From Carallia brachiata (Eukaryota; Streptophyta; Magnoliopsida; Malpighiales; Rhizophoraceae), in the NCBI GenBank assembly GCA_021464245.1, contig JADCRB010000068.1:4192830-4256829 (forward strand): a stretch of 64,000 nucleotides of DNA, written 5' to 3'. The number at the start of each line of letters is the position of its first letter. The first letter of the stretch is position 1. The notes under the pieces are model-generated. The model saw only the letters and a list, made by a program, of their open reading frames with translations. It searched no databases and was not told the DNA's origin. Both the position numbers and the translations under genes were made by a program. Positions 10,323 to 21,807 of this stretch are shown one piece after another.

Positions 10323-13285
10323 ATAATCTATATATATATATCCTCTAAAGGCATTAATTTGAAAGAAAAATTATGCAAAGAAAATTTACTCTCTCAACTT
10401 CACTAAGACTTTCTCGAAAAAAAACTTCACTATAGACTTGACAGAAAATGATCAGTTATATACTTGCACGTAAGAACAAATAAATCTATTTTTACCGAAA
10501 GAATCGTATAAACAACACAGGCAATCAATAAAATTACATCACATTAAACACATTCACAAATCCAGTGCTACATAATAAAATGCAATTTGATGGTAGACTG
10601 CAGGTAGGTAACCACCCGCAAAAAATGTCACTTATCCATCCATCATGTTTAAAGCGATCGTATGCATGCTCGAAGCAATCACATTCATACAATAATCATT
10701 GATATATGCTATTTTGGTAATTTTAATTACTTTTTTTTATTACAAGGAAGGTTGAAATATCAAGAAATCAGAACAAAGCTACTAACAAAGTTATTGACAC
10801 TCGAATGCAGAATCAAAAGATTTTAATAAAGTGCTTTAAGCATTTATCGTAAAAGTACGAGACAATAATTTTAATTGCTTTGTCGTCAATATAATTCATG
10901 ACATTTATAGCTATTTATTTAGGCGTTGAATTTGGTCTAAATACAAATTTTATACTGCTGAAAGAAATCACATGAAGTGCTTTTTTTATTTTTGGGTTTT
11001 GGCAAGAAATCTTGTAAAGATTTTAATTAAAGTGTTTGTTAATTTTATATTTTTTTTAAGTAAAATTAACTCATAATTTAATATTATTTTTAATTTTTTT
11101 TATTTAAGTAAATTTTATTTACTGTGTGATATAAAATTATAAATAAATTATACTTATTAAAAAAAATAAAATAAAAATCTCCTTTAATTAACTCCAAGCT
11201 ATTTGCATCGTCGAAAGGTGGTTAGGGTTGTTTTGGTCTAAAAGTTTAGACGGGCGAAATTGAAGAGCTTTGACTTTTTGGCTTATTTGTTCATTACTGT
11301 AACCCAAGATGCCTTAGTTTCTAAGGGTTCGGTGAATGATACTTAAGTTGCTATTCTGAGTCAAAGCTTCATGGTCAGCTGCTTCTGACTAACACGATAC
11401 TAATACTTAACAGTAGAAGTTAGGTGAACCCAGTCACGTTGGCGCGCTTCTAACGTGGACTTAAACATTGTATTATTATGATAATGTATTTATATATTAT
11501 ATTATTGTAATAATATATTGATCATGATTATAATTAATAATGAGATTATAAATGTACACACAACAGTCGTGACAGTAAAAATGGGCCTTTGTATTCGAGA
11601 AGGTAATCGACGAAATTAACAAAATCCATAATTTAGGATCGTTTCAGCGATTTAGATTTAAAAAACATATTATCTATTCAATGTCATGATCAACAGCAGG
11701 GGGGAAAAAAAAAAATGAATGAAGACAAACAGTATCCACACATGGATATCCATGCTAGGCATTATGGGTTCCTAATGATAGAGGAACAAGATTTTCTTGG
11801 ACAGATCTTTGAGGCCATAATAACAATCGTTGACAAGAATTGTGTATGATGATGATGATGATGATGACGATGCTGCATCATATATACCATCTTTTTTCTT
11901 TTTTTTTGACATGCATCATATATACCATCTTGGCAAATCGTTTTTTGTTATCCAACAAAAACTGTCTACAGGGAAACCAGCCATTTTGATGGTTGAGGCT
12001 ATTGAGAGTCCATGCAACATCAATTAGCAGTGTCAGTTGTCACCTTTGGCACGTTTCCAAAAGTCCCCAAAATTTCCGCTTGTGTGAATCAGCAAAAACC
12101 ATTGCCCTTAAAGTCTATTTGTTTAGCATAAACTACATTACGTGCATCTTTCATTGGAGTAACAAGCTCATTGACCAATAATTTTTGTTATTATTCTTTT
12201 GTTTTTTTTTTTTGAAAAAAAGAAAGCTTTCAATTCCTCACACCTCTGTCTAATTGTCTTATGTTTTGGCAGCCTGCTCTCTCTCTCTCTCTGCGTTTTT
12301 TTTTTAATATTTGTTTTGGTGGGCAATTTCCAGGATGTTACCAAAGCTGTTTATCTGGGCCCAACTTTTAAATGATGAAAGGGCGTGGAACACAGATGGA
12401 TAGTACACACAAGGAATGTGGAGGCCAAATCCAGAATAAGGATAACATTTTTTTTTTATCTTGGCTTTGAGGGAGGATTATAGTACATTATACATGTAAG
12501 GCAGGAAGACAGGTAAAATGCGAAGTTCAAATCCTCTACCTCCCACTTAAGTATGCTGTCCGATAATCAGTTAGGTAATATTATACTATCCGATAATCAG
12601 TTAGGTAATATCAGGCACGAGCTAATTAATGAGGAGAACTTTGAAGAGCATCATAATACCTTAGGGAACTCAAACTTCAGGAAAAATTTCTTTATTTTAA
12701 ATAGTTTGAATGGACAATAAACCTGCGACTTAAATTCAACTAAACTTTCTAAAGGAGATTCTATTTATTATATAGTATTAAGATCATAAATAAATTATTT
12801 TAAAAAAAATTAGTTGAATTAGAAATCTTCAAATCACATCCCTCTTGACTATCAAAAAAAAAAAAATTGATGATTTCTGAGTGACAAAGAAACAACACCT
12901 TGGGGTTCTTGTATCTCTTCAAAGAAAACAAAAGTTCCAATATGAAAACGCAAGTGTTGAATTTTTTTTTTTTTTAAATCCAATATCAAGGTTATCAAGT
13001 ACCATTTATTGGCAGTTTCCTTTCAACAATGACACATAAGTCACAGCTTTTAAATTTTGGAGTCTCCAGCTGTTAAATGGGAACGGAAATTTTGGTAACG
13101 GTTTTCATACGTGCTAAGATGCTGTCTTACACTTTATTGGGATTTGTCTCAACATGGACACTAATTCAACGCAACATTTTGTGTGCTATAGCCTAGGTAA
13201 CTAAGTTCTTTCCGAATTGAAAAAAATTGGTAAAAAAACCAAAGTAGAAACACGGCCTGACATTACAAGACAAACGTTACAATTA

Positions 13286-13351
<66 letters not shown>

Positions 13352-15024
13352 GTTTGGAAAAGTTGATCTGTTGTTGAACAAAGGACTCCAGTATGTGCGG
13401 TTATACCACCCCTAACATGTTAGATTCTAGGCTGGTTGCTTAACTCAATTGGTATAACCATACCCCCTTCTTTGTATGACCATTGCCTTCTTGTGGAGCA
13501 AAAAAAAAATGTCAGATTTTCACTAAGGAGCTCTAATTCATTAGTACTAAAATTATTTTCAGAATTGAAAGTTTTGAATTCAAGTTTCAGACGAACGTAG
13601 AGAGAAAAAGAAAATTGTAAACAAGTCGGGAAAAAGAAAAATTCCAACTGAACAAATCTCATGAACGGTGTGTTGAAAATTAGCAGATTATGTAGTCAAT
13701 GTTGTTGAAAAGTTCACAAGCATACAAAGCCTAAACCGAGTAGCACAAGAATAATTCTGACTAATAGCAGAGTTATAAGGTCGTAGAATGGTGTGAAAGT
13801 GTGAATATAAAATTTATGTTGGTGGCTGAGGTCCGTGGCAGTAGGGAAATTTGGAGGGCCCCACTCACTTCCCCATGCTACAAGGTACATGTATTGTTGC
13901 TGACATTGTCCACTGCAAATTGCAGATAGCTGTCATTCTTTATCTTCAGATTCCTTTGTCTTATTTTTTAATTTTTCAAGTCAAGATCGTTATTATCATT
14001 AAGAATAAACATGAATCACATCTGAGTAAGGATAGCGTTTGAGACTTTGCATTCCTAAGCTGTTGTAGACTTGTAGTTGATTCTTTTCTATAGATTTTTT
14101 TTCCTGATCGAATTGATGGCTCAATGAGTTTATATAGATCTTGTTCATGGATTAACGAAAATGTGCAAAACTCTATTGGCTCTCTCACTTTTTGTAGCTC
14201 TTCCCTTTTCCATACGGCATCTTACTTGGGCCGCATCCAAAAATTCAGAACTTGTACGTGAAGCATGATGTATCAATTTTTGGGCAAGGCTTGAGTCTGG
14301 AATAGTAAAAGTATGGGATGTGCCCAAGCCTTAGGTGAAACAGTTATGGAAATTTGATATGGAAATGCTTTTGTGGCAATGGCATGAGCTGTGCCTGCCC
14401 ATCAAAAGTTCTGTACAGTTTGCAACAATTTGTGTGACTGAATATGGGCTGACACAATTCTTTCCATTTGAATTTACATAATTATGGGAAAACATTTTAG
14501 TAAAAGTGCCATTTAAAAGAATTGATTTCGTATAAAAGTTTACAAGTTTGAATCCGCTTGAAAAATTACAAGTGCAAATTTAGAACAAAAAATACCGTAA
14601 TTATTCGATCGCTTCATGCCTTGTCTGAACACAATGTTTATTGACAGGATTGTAAAACACTACTGCATCTTTTCCATTTTTTACAAAAGAAAAAAAAAAA
14701 GGTCATTTAGGAGATGCTATGCTTTCTTAGCCAATTTCGCATCATTTAGAAATTTCGAGTCACTAGCCTCTCCTGCTTTACATTGCCAATGGCACCAACA
14801 ATTAGGCAACTTGAGAACTTCATTCATCAAATTAACTTCATCATTATTTAAAAAGATATTCCGTACAGACTCCCGCATAAAAGCACACTTAGATATATTA
14901 AAGAATGTATCATGTATCCAAATGAACTGAAAAGAACAGAACTTGGAGAAAAATGGGCATGATCCTAGAAAGAAAAATTTCGTATGTTCACTAGCTGTGA
15001 ACCCTCCCCCCACTGGGACGACAG
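10323..15024. other. 4.7-kb intergenic region downstream of DRP5A
   Basis: No gene is supported. It contains a GAT repeat at about 11848-11872, poly-T runs near 11890, 12200 and 12450, and a two-copy 34-bp-spaced repeat at 12558-12611 (ccgataatcagttaggtaat twice). The part from about 14600 to 15024 probably holds the 3' UTR of DRP5A. Open frames at 13420-13662 and 14717-15028 have no conserved features. Confidence 0.5.
13285..13349. repeat. Compound TA/TG microsatellite
   Basis: A (TA)n tract passes directly into a (TG)n tract with a single GG interruption at 13320-13321. It is likely to be polymorphic and has no other function visible. Confidence 0.9.
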
Positions 15025-18000
15025 TCACAGTGCTCGAGCAACACTTTTGAACTCATTCAAGCATGATTGGAGTATCTTCTGACGTTTCTGAAGAGATTGG
15101 CGTTCATTCTGCAGTACGTCAATGGCACCAGGTGCAACAAACATGTCCATGAATTTCTCATCGTTCACGGCAAAAAGATCCAGCCCCAATGCCACAACAA
15201 GCCGGTCCCGACTGTTTGAATAGAAAATTAAGAAAATTTACGGTGGTTAGTTCCTCCAAAGCCAAAGTCAAGAGTCAAAGTGACATTTTAATCATAGGGG
15301 CATGCAACACCTTTTCACTCAAGAACTTGTAATTTTTAAATTATAAAATGTTAGTGGTTGAACGCAAAACATCAGGCATCTGTCCTTCCCAAAGTATAGA
15401 CTGCAAATTTTAGTAAAAAAAGGGCAATTTCTGGAAGAAACCAAATGGTTAATGTCTTATTCTCTCAACCATCACTGAAGAAAACTAGGAGTTTAATATA
15501 ATATTAGAGATGCATCAAATGATTAGTAACATCTAAGTGCAACATAAAAAATTGCAGAAGGCCAGCACAAATTAGAGGGGTGCTGCTTTTCTTGCCAATA
15601 AGATGCTAATAAATACTACAAGGGTAAGAAACTCACCAAGGGGTCAAGAATCCAGAGTTCAAAGCTGATGTCACGCTTCGCTCAACAAGCACTTCGCGTA
15701 TACGTGCAAATACTGTGCAGCAGCGGAGCAGATGTCTGAGTAAGCTGAGCTTGATGTGGAACCACATTTCCATTTCCAAACAGAAGACCACCATTTTGAG
15801 CCCTTGAAGGTTCACTATTTCTGCTATTTGCTGCCATTCTTGGGGCCCGCTTCCCATGCTCTTTCTTTGCCCCACCATATGCAATATCACATGGCTGTTC
15901 AGGAGATGGAGTCTCGGGCACTGTCATTTGACATTCCTTCAGAGCTCCTCTACCTTCTGTGGCTTTTCCTGGAGTATTTTGCTGTGCATTCTTCTCTGGA
16001 GGCATGTTCTCCTGGTCCCTCATTGTCTCATCACGGTTCAAAGCTCCACTATCCGATAGTTCAAAACAAAATGAAGCAGCAGAAGCTTGGTTGTACCCAA
16101 AATGAGAAGTTGCACTTAATCCAAAGCCTCGAAAGTCCGTCTCATAGCATATCTGAGAATATGGGCTTGTAACTGAATCAAGATGATGACGAACTAATTG
16201 CTTGCACTGTTTGGCAAGTTCCCTAATGAACCGATTGTAAGCATGTCTTAAGGCAGCATGAAAACCAACATACCCATCCATATTTCCATTGTTCCTCCCA
16301 CCTGAGCAATCAACAACAAAACATGTTGGACAAAAATTTGAAGCGATTAGACTCCAAATAACCAAATGAGAAAAGAAAGAAAGAAAAAGAGGTGTTGTGA
16401 TGTCCCATAGTAGAAACTTATCTCTGTATTGCAATATGGAGATACAGAACATAACTGGTTTTGGAAATTCAGTATTTTTGCAGGATACATTCTGCAATGA
16501 GTTCCTACAACCCAATCTATCAGATAATAATGTTTTTCTGCTAGTATGGCAGCATGTGAAAGGTAAAATTTTTTTTGTACCAAGAAATTGTTAGAATTGA
16601 AACTTCCTGGAGTTATACATGACCAAACCATATTTAAGGTCCAGAGAGGCAAGAAGATTCTTACATTGTGAATTATGAAGCCGATGTCTTTCTAGAGCAA
16701 GATCAAAGAGATTCCCCAGTACAAAGGCTAGCCTATCACAAGCAGTGTCAAGGAGGGGAGCAAGCCATGACCGGGCAGCAGCTCGGGCAATCTCTGCAGC
16801 AGCTTCAGTTACACCTCTACCCCCACCTCTGCAAGCATGCGCAAGCAATATATTTGCCACCTATTGCAATATGAATAACTGACTTACCACTCAGCTTGTT
16901 ACCAAACTGGAATACTCCAGTTTAGCAATTCTGGAAAAAACTTCTTTTTTAAAAAAAGAATGTACCTTCTCCCTTGACACTGGTGGGCATTCAAGGGAAT
17001 ATGCAGCACAACGGAACTCATGCACGACTCTTTCAAAAGCAGCTCCTCCATAAAGCCTAAGAGTAGCATTAGGAGGTTTTATAGCAACAGAAACACCTGG
17101 CCAATTCCCAATGCCACTTTCCGACTGCTCCTCCTCAGTTGTTTTCCCCCACTGCTCAGGGGCTGGATCTGTTGCTCCATCAAGCAAGGATTCCTTTTCC
17201 AAAAGAAAAACCAAAGCAAGGTTATAATCTACCATAAAATGTATCAGTGTGTGAAAAGATATATTCATACGTGTTACTTGTTGAAGGACAGCTTGAGAGA
17301 AGTAAGACATTTTTTGAAATAAAAAACAATATAAAATGGGAAATTCACATACCACATGATTGCTTACAGAAGCTGTATGCAACATTGCGGATCGGCGCAG
17401 ATGAGCAGCATCCGAAGTAGCCTGTATTTTTGAGTCCATTGAGGCCAGCTCAGTGCTAACTTCACTGCAGCGCTGCTCGAGCAAAGCTAGGGTTGCTGGA
17501 GCAGCTTCTTTGTATCGCTTTTGAAGCTCAGATTCCAAATAGTCCCTCAGACTGCTGAAACCAACATAGGTCCCAAACTTTTCTTCATCAAATCCTCCCT
17601 TCACACCCTCACGCAAATGGCGCAGAATTTCGGAGTCCACTTGTGATATTTGCCTGCGGAAGTCATCATTTGAAATGGCGTTTCTGTCTTTTGGTAGAGC
17701 CACAAAAAATGGGTGGGTATTTTCACCAAGGTATCCACTTGCACTCAGGTAACGATCCACTTCCCACCGGTCATTGAATTCCTGCGATGTTGAAATACGC
17801 ATAATCAATCAGGAACCAGAATTCCACGTAAGAGTTGTGCTGTTGATGTTTATAGCAACGTAGCAACAAGATCAACATCTTGTCAACAATTGAAAAGTCC
17901 CTTTCCGAATAGCACATCAAACTTAACTTCATACATGGCATCACTTGATAAATCACTAAGACAATCCCAATTCTCAAATATGAAGAAAACATTGGAGCCA

Positions 18001-19204
18001 GACTAAGACTGACCTTGGTTCAACTCTGCGTGGTGTATGGATATGTATACATACATACAACATAATATATATATATATATATATAGTCCATTGTTTATTA
18101 GTCCTATTTCAGCTATTATGATAATTTGATTCTTAGTTGGTGTTTGGGAAACACATTACTATACAAGAACTATAATGGTTACCTTGAGCCGATTGTCAAA
18201 CTTGGAAACAACGATAACTGTTCGTCTAAAAGTTGGGTCGATTTCACGGATTGCATCCAACCACAAGGATGAGCACCACTCCACACTACTCTGCTGAAGG
18301 AATAACAGAATACGATGTGGAGGACTAGCCAATGATTTCACCATGGAAAGAATTTCCTCCGGTGTGTTCTCGGGCTCTCCCTTTTTCGCCTGACATTACA
18401 TTACATTACATTACAAACAAAATTCCATTATGATCAATAGCACACATTCATCCCCATGTTAAGAAACAAACAAAACAACAACAAACAGACCTTAAGGACA
18501 AAGCCTGGAGTATCAATAATGGTGAGGTTAGGACAATGGGCGTACTCGGCTCTCATCACAATTGGCTTAGAAGAAACAGCAGTTTTCATTCTTTTCAAAA
18601 GGGAATCCGTTCTCGATCTTATAATGTCTGCAATTGCATTAGCCGATACAACCGGGCTCCCGTATTCCTCCGAATCCTCTTCCTGTTTTCAAAAATCCCA
18701 CTTTCACTCACCCAAAAAATACAGAAATAAATAAACCCACATAAGATAAGCACTTTCCTTTCATTTTCGTTCATTTTCTCACCAACCAAACAGGAAATAA
18801 GCATTTAAATTGCATGAAATTTCGCAGATAATGGGGAAAGTGACCTGGAAGCGACAGCGGGGGTCGAGAGCGGAGGGATCGTGGACCATCTGGAGAATAA
18901 GGGGGCGGCGGGTGCCCATTTCGACTTCCCGGACATTGAAACGGAAACCGAGGAGGGCTTCGAGAAGGGAGCTCTTGCCGTCGGACTGGCCGCCGAGGGC
19001 CACAATCTCCGGGATGGGAAGTTTTTCCCCGAAGGCCACCGCCGCCGCTTGCAGGCGGTTGTAGGCCTCGAATCTGGTGCTTGAAGCGGCGGCGCTGGCG
19101 GCGGAGGAGTTGGTGTTTTGGCGCTTCTTGGAGGACAGCGACGCCGTTGATGACGATGACGGAGTTTTCGTCGGCGTCGTCAGGTATGCGTTTGTGGTTG
19201 CCAT
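15025..19204 (-). CDS. DRP5A: Dynamin-related protein 5A (DRP5A)
   Basis: A large GTPase of the plant DRP5 branch. Arabidopsis DRP5A is linked to cytokinesis, while its paralogue DRP5B/ARC5 divides chloroplasts. Eight exons with GT-AG introns: 19204-18845, 18682-18491, 18389-18183, 17781-17353, 17193-16966, 16860-16665, 16301-15637 and 15211-15025, about 821 residues, close to the roughly 817 I recall for Arabidopsis. GTPase motifs are all visible: P-loop GQSDGKSS (residues 72-79), switch threonine in MGTRRP, DTPG (177-180) and SKFD (246-249). The middle region includes GYLGENTHPFFVALPKDR and LRLYGGAAFERVVHEFRCAA. The GED-like end has ARIREVLVERSVTSALNSG and DRLVVALGLDLFAVNDEKF. Reading MATTNAYLTTPTKTPSS at the start distinguishes it from ARC5. 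Exon 7 lacks one base near 15761-15764 and one in the A run at 15708-15710. Restoring both reconciles the splice phases, which argues for sequence error or very recent damage. The downstream neighbour on the left is a gene desert. Confidence 0.95.
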
Positions 19205-19726
19205 CTTCGCAGACAGACACTCGCCGAGAGATGGAGAGAGAGAGATTTTGAATTTGAAATTTTGGGGAGAAAGTAGACGTTAAAGCTTAGAGAGAGCGTT
19301 GTGCGTTTTGGGCTCTGCAGTTTGGGCTCATTCGGCCTCTCTTTTGGTGCTATTTTTGAGGTTTCATTCTACTGTTAACCTTAATGTTTATTTGTCTCGT
19401 ATTTTCAATATAATTAGTTAGAACACTCTATTAAAATTCTTCTTAATCTTATAACCTTTCTTATAAGAAAAAAAAAATTTCAATCTTAAGCTCTGTTTGT
19501 TTTGCATAAAATATTTTAATCATTTTTCGCTAATGACAAAACAACAAATGGATGGCCAATGGAAAAATATTGGTTGACAGAAAACAATGTTATTTTCAAA
19601 GAAAATAACTTCGTTTTTGAAAAACCCTAAGTTATTTTTTGGACAAAGCTTAGGACTAAAAAGCATGAGAGCGGGCAAGACGATAGCTCCACCTCTATTG
19701 CCATCCTCCATTGCCTGGCTTACACT
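19205..19726. other. DRP5A 5' leader and promoter region
   Basis: Upstream of the DRP5A start. It contains GA-rich leader sequence at 19220-19300 (gagagagagag on the plus strand) and then AT-rich sequence up to the left end of the hAT-like element. No individual promoter element is clear enough to call. Confidence 0.45.
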
Positions 19727-21807
19727 CAGGGGCAAATCTACTAAAAGCCCAAGGGGACACTTGTCCCCCCGATTTTTTTGTCTTTTATTAATAGCTTTTT
19801 GCCAAAATGTGATTAAAAGTTATTGGTTACCCTAGTCGTGGGGCATAAGGTTCAAGTCTTTTCAATTTCATTTTGCCCTATTACATCTCTCTTTTTGTTA
19901 TTTTGGTGAAACCTTTTTTTTCTTTTTTCTTTTTTTAGAACTATTTTTTTGTTTTCTTTTAAATGCATTTTTTGAGTTTCAATATGTACAATTTTAGTTT
20001 CTAAAATTGAATTTTATTGAATGTGGAAACTCTAGTACATAGGATTGGCAATAGGGAGGGTTGAGGGCGGGGATGACCCCCCTATTTTCCGTACCTGTTT
20101 ATTATCCTCATTCCCGTCTCCGTCCCCGTTTTCGTCAGGTATGAAATTTTAGTCCTCATCTCCATCTCCACTGGGGAACGGGAATCCCCGTCCCCGTCTC
20201 ATACCCGTCCAAATGAAAATTAAAAAAATTATATATCTTTACAGCTCAAATTATCTGATACACGTAATCAATGATAACCAGCAGTATATGTTACAAACAT
20301 CATTTGACTTAAACATATAATGAATAAGTGATCTAAATATTAAAGTTCAAATGTACGAGTTTATATTAAGAATTAGTAATAGAAATTACAGTCCTACAAC
20401 TTGATGCACAATGTGCAGAAGAATAATGACACTATTTTTGAAGTTGTTATATTGCTCAAGTTTATAATAAACAAGTATTGAAGTTATATTGCACAAGTTT
20501 ATATACTGATATAATGACACTATTTTTAAAGATGCTGATATAAAAGAATAATTTAGACAAATCACATTTAATATTTCAGTTATTGTATAATACTAAAGTT
20601 TAAAACTGCATTTTATAAAGATATCGATCACATAAAAAAAACTAACTATGAAAAATTTAATAAATAAAAACTATGGAAACTTCACCCCATGATTTTGAAT
20701 TTTTTCTTATCTATTTTTTGTATATGATGTTGGATTTCTTGTAATGTTAGGAGTTTTAATTTCATTCCTAACTTCTTAAACAATTTATTCTCATGTTTGT
20801 GGCAAGTATATGTTGGTATCTTTGGAAAGAAAGAAATAATAGTATTTCAGAACAAAACTTACAACAAAAAAGATGGTCTTTTTAATTTGTGTATTTGCGG
20901 TCAAACTTTCAAATTATTGGCTGAAAACTTGTATGACAAGTTATTGTGATTACTGCGGTATCTATCAATAATTTCGTGATTGCCATTAGAATTGATTATT
21001 GCTTGAATCTTTAATGTTAAGACTATCAACATTGTAAGTAAACCATCAAGTTAAGGGAAAGTAATTCCATTAATAATTTAACAATTCTATTAATAATTTT
21101 AAAGTAGCTAAAATATAAGTCATTGAAAAGTGAAAGCAGTAAATATTAAACAATAAAAATAAATAAATATTAAAAAATTAAAAAAAAAAAGAAATGGGGC
21201 GGGTACAGGGAGGGTATGGGGATGGGGATAAGTAAACTCATCTCTGTCCCCATACCCGCTGAAAATCCCAGTCAACTAGCTTTGACCATGTACCAATCAG
21301 AGTGAGTACGGATAATCCCCAATGAATACGGGTAAAATTGTCATCCCTTTATTATTTTTATTTTATTTTATTTACTTTCAAAATTATTTGAATAATTTTT
21401 TTTTATTTTTATAAAATGTTTTAGAAATATTCCATCTTTCAATAAAACAATTATTACCAATAGACATTAAAAAAAAATCTAGAAATACCTTATATATCTA
21501 AACATATATTTTATTTATAAAATTGATCTTAATTTTATCGATTACAATAATTAGGCAAAAAACAAAATGTTTTTCTTACAATAAACATCATAAAAATCTA
21601 TTGCACAATTTCATGAAAGATAAATAACTAAATAATTGAATTATTACTTACATAAAAAATATTTTATTAAATAAAAACATAAAAAGATAGTTTTAAAATA
21701 TTAAACTCACAAGATATAATAATTAATATATTATTTAAATTAATTGTTTATTATAATTATACATATAAAATTTATCCTCCCAAAAAAATTGTTCCGGATC
21801 CGCCCTG
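19727..21807. mobile_element. hAT-like non-autonomous element, decayed
   Basis: The left end reads CAGGGGCAAATC and the right end, on the complement, reads CAGGGCGGATCC. This CAGGG-type inverted end is characteristic of hAT transposons. The flanking octamers are cttacact (19719-19726) and cttacgcc (21808-21815), sharing the first five bases, which fits an eroded 8-bp target duplication. The roughly 2.08-kb interior has no transposase ORF and is interrupted by another element at 20042-21347. Boundaries are inferred from the ends alone. Confidence 0.6.
20042..21347. mobile_element. Nested element with GC-rich subterminal repeats
   Basis: The ends ggattggcaat and (complement) gggatgacaat form a short inverted repeat. 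Just inside each end are unusually GC-rich blocks built from repeated gggac/ggggat and their complements (cccgtctccgtccccg at left, ggggcgggtacaggga at right). The 0.9-kb centre is AT-rich and non-coding. Such subterminal clusters are typical of non-autonomous hAT elements, where they bind transposase. No matching target duplication was found, so the insertion is old or the ends are slightly misplaced. Confidence 0.55.

Noticed and set aside
12500..13600. tRNA-like internal promoter words (gttcaaatcc near 12525, ctcaattggtataacca near 13443) suggesting SINEs or tRNAs
   Set aside because: Only one box of the pair is convincing in each case, with no cloverleaf and no second copy in the window.
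14717..15028. 103-codon minus-strand frame just after the DRP5A stop
   Set aside because: It overlaps the DRP5A 3' end in another frame and shows no family features; best read as 3' UTR.
18771..19283. Several overlapping open frames on both strands in GC-rich sequence
   Set aside because: They are other-frame readings of DRP5A exon 1, which has a convincing P-loop and splice site.
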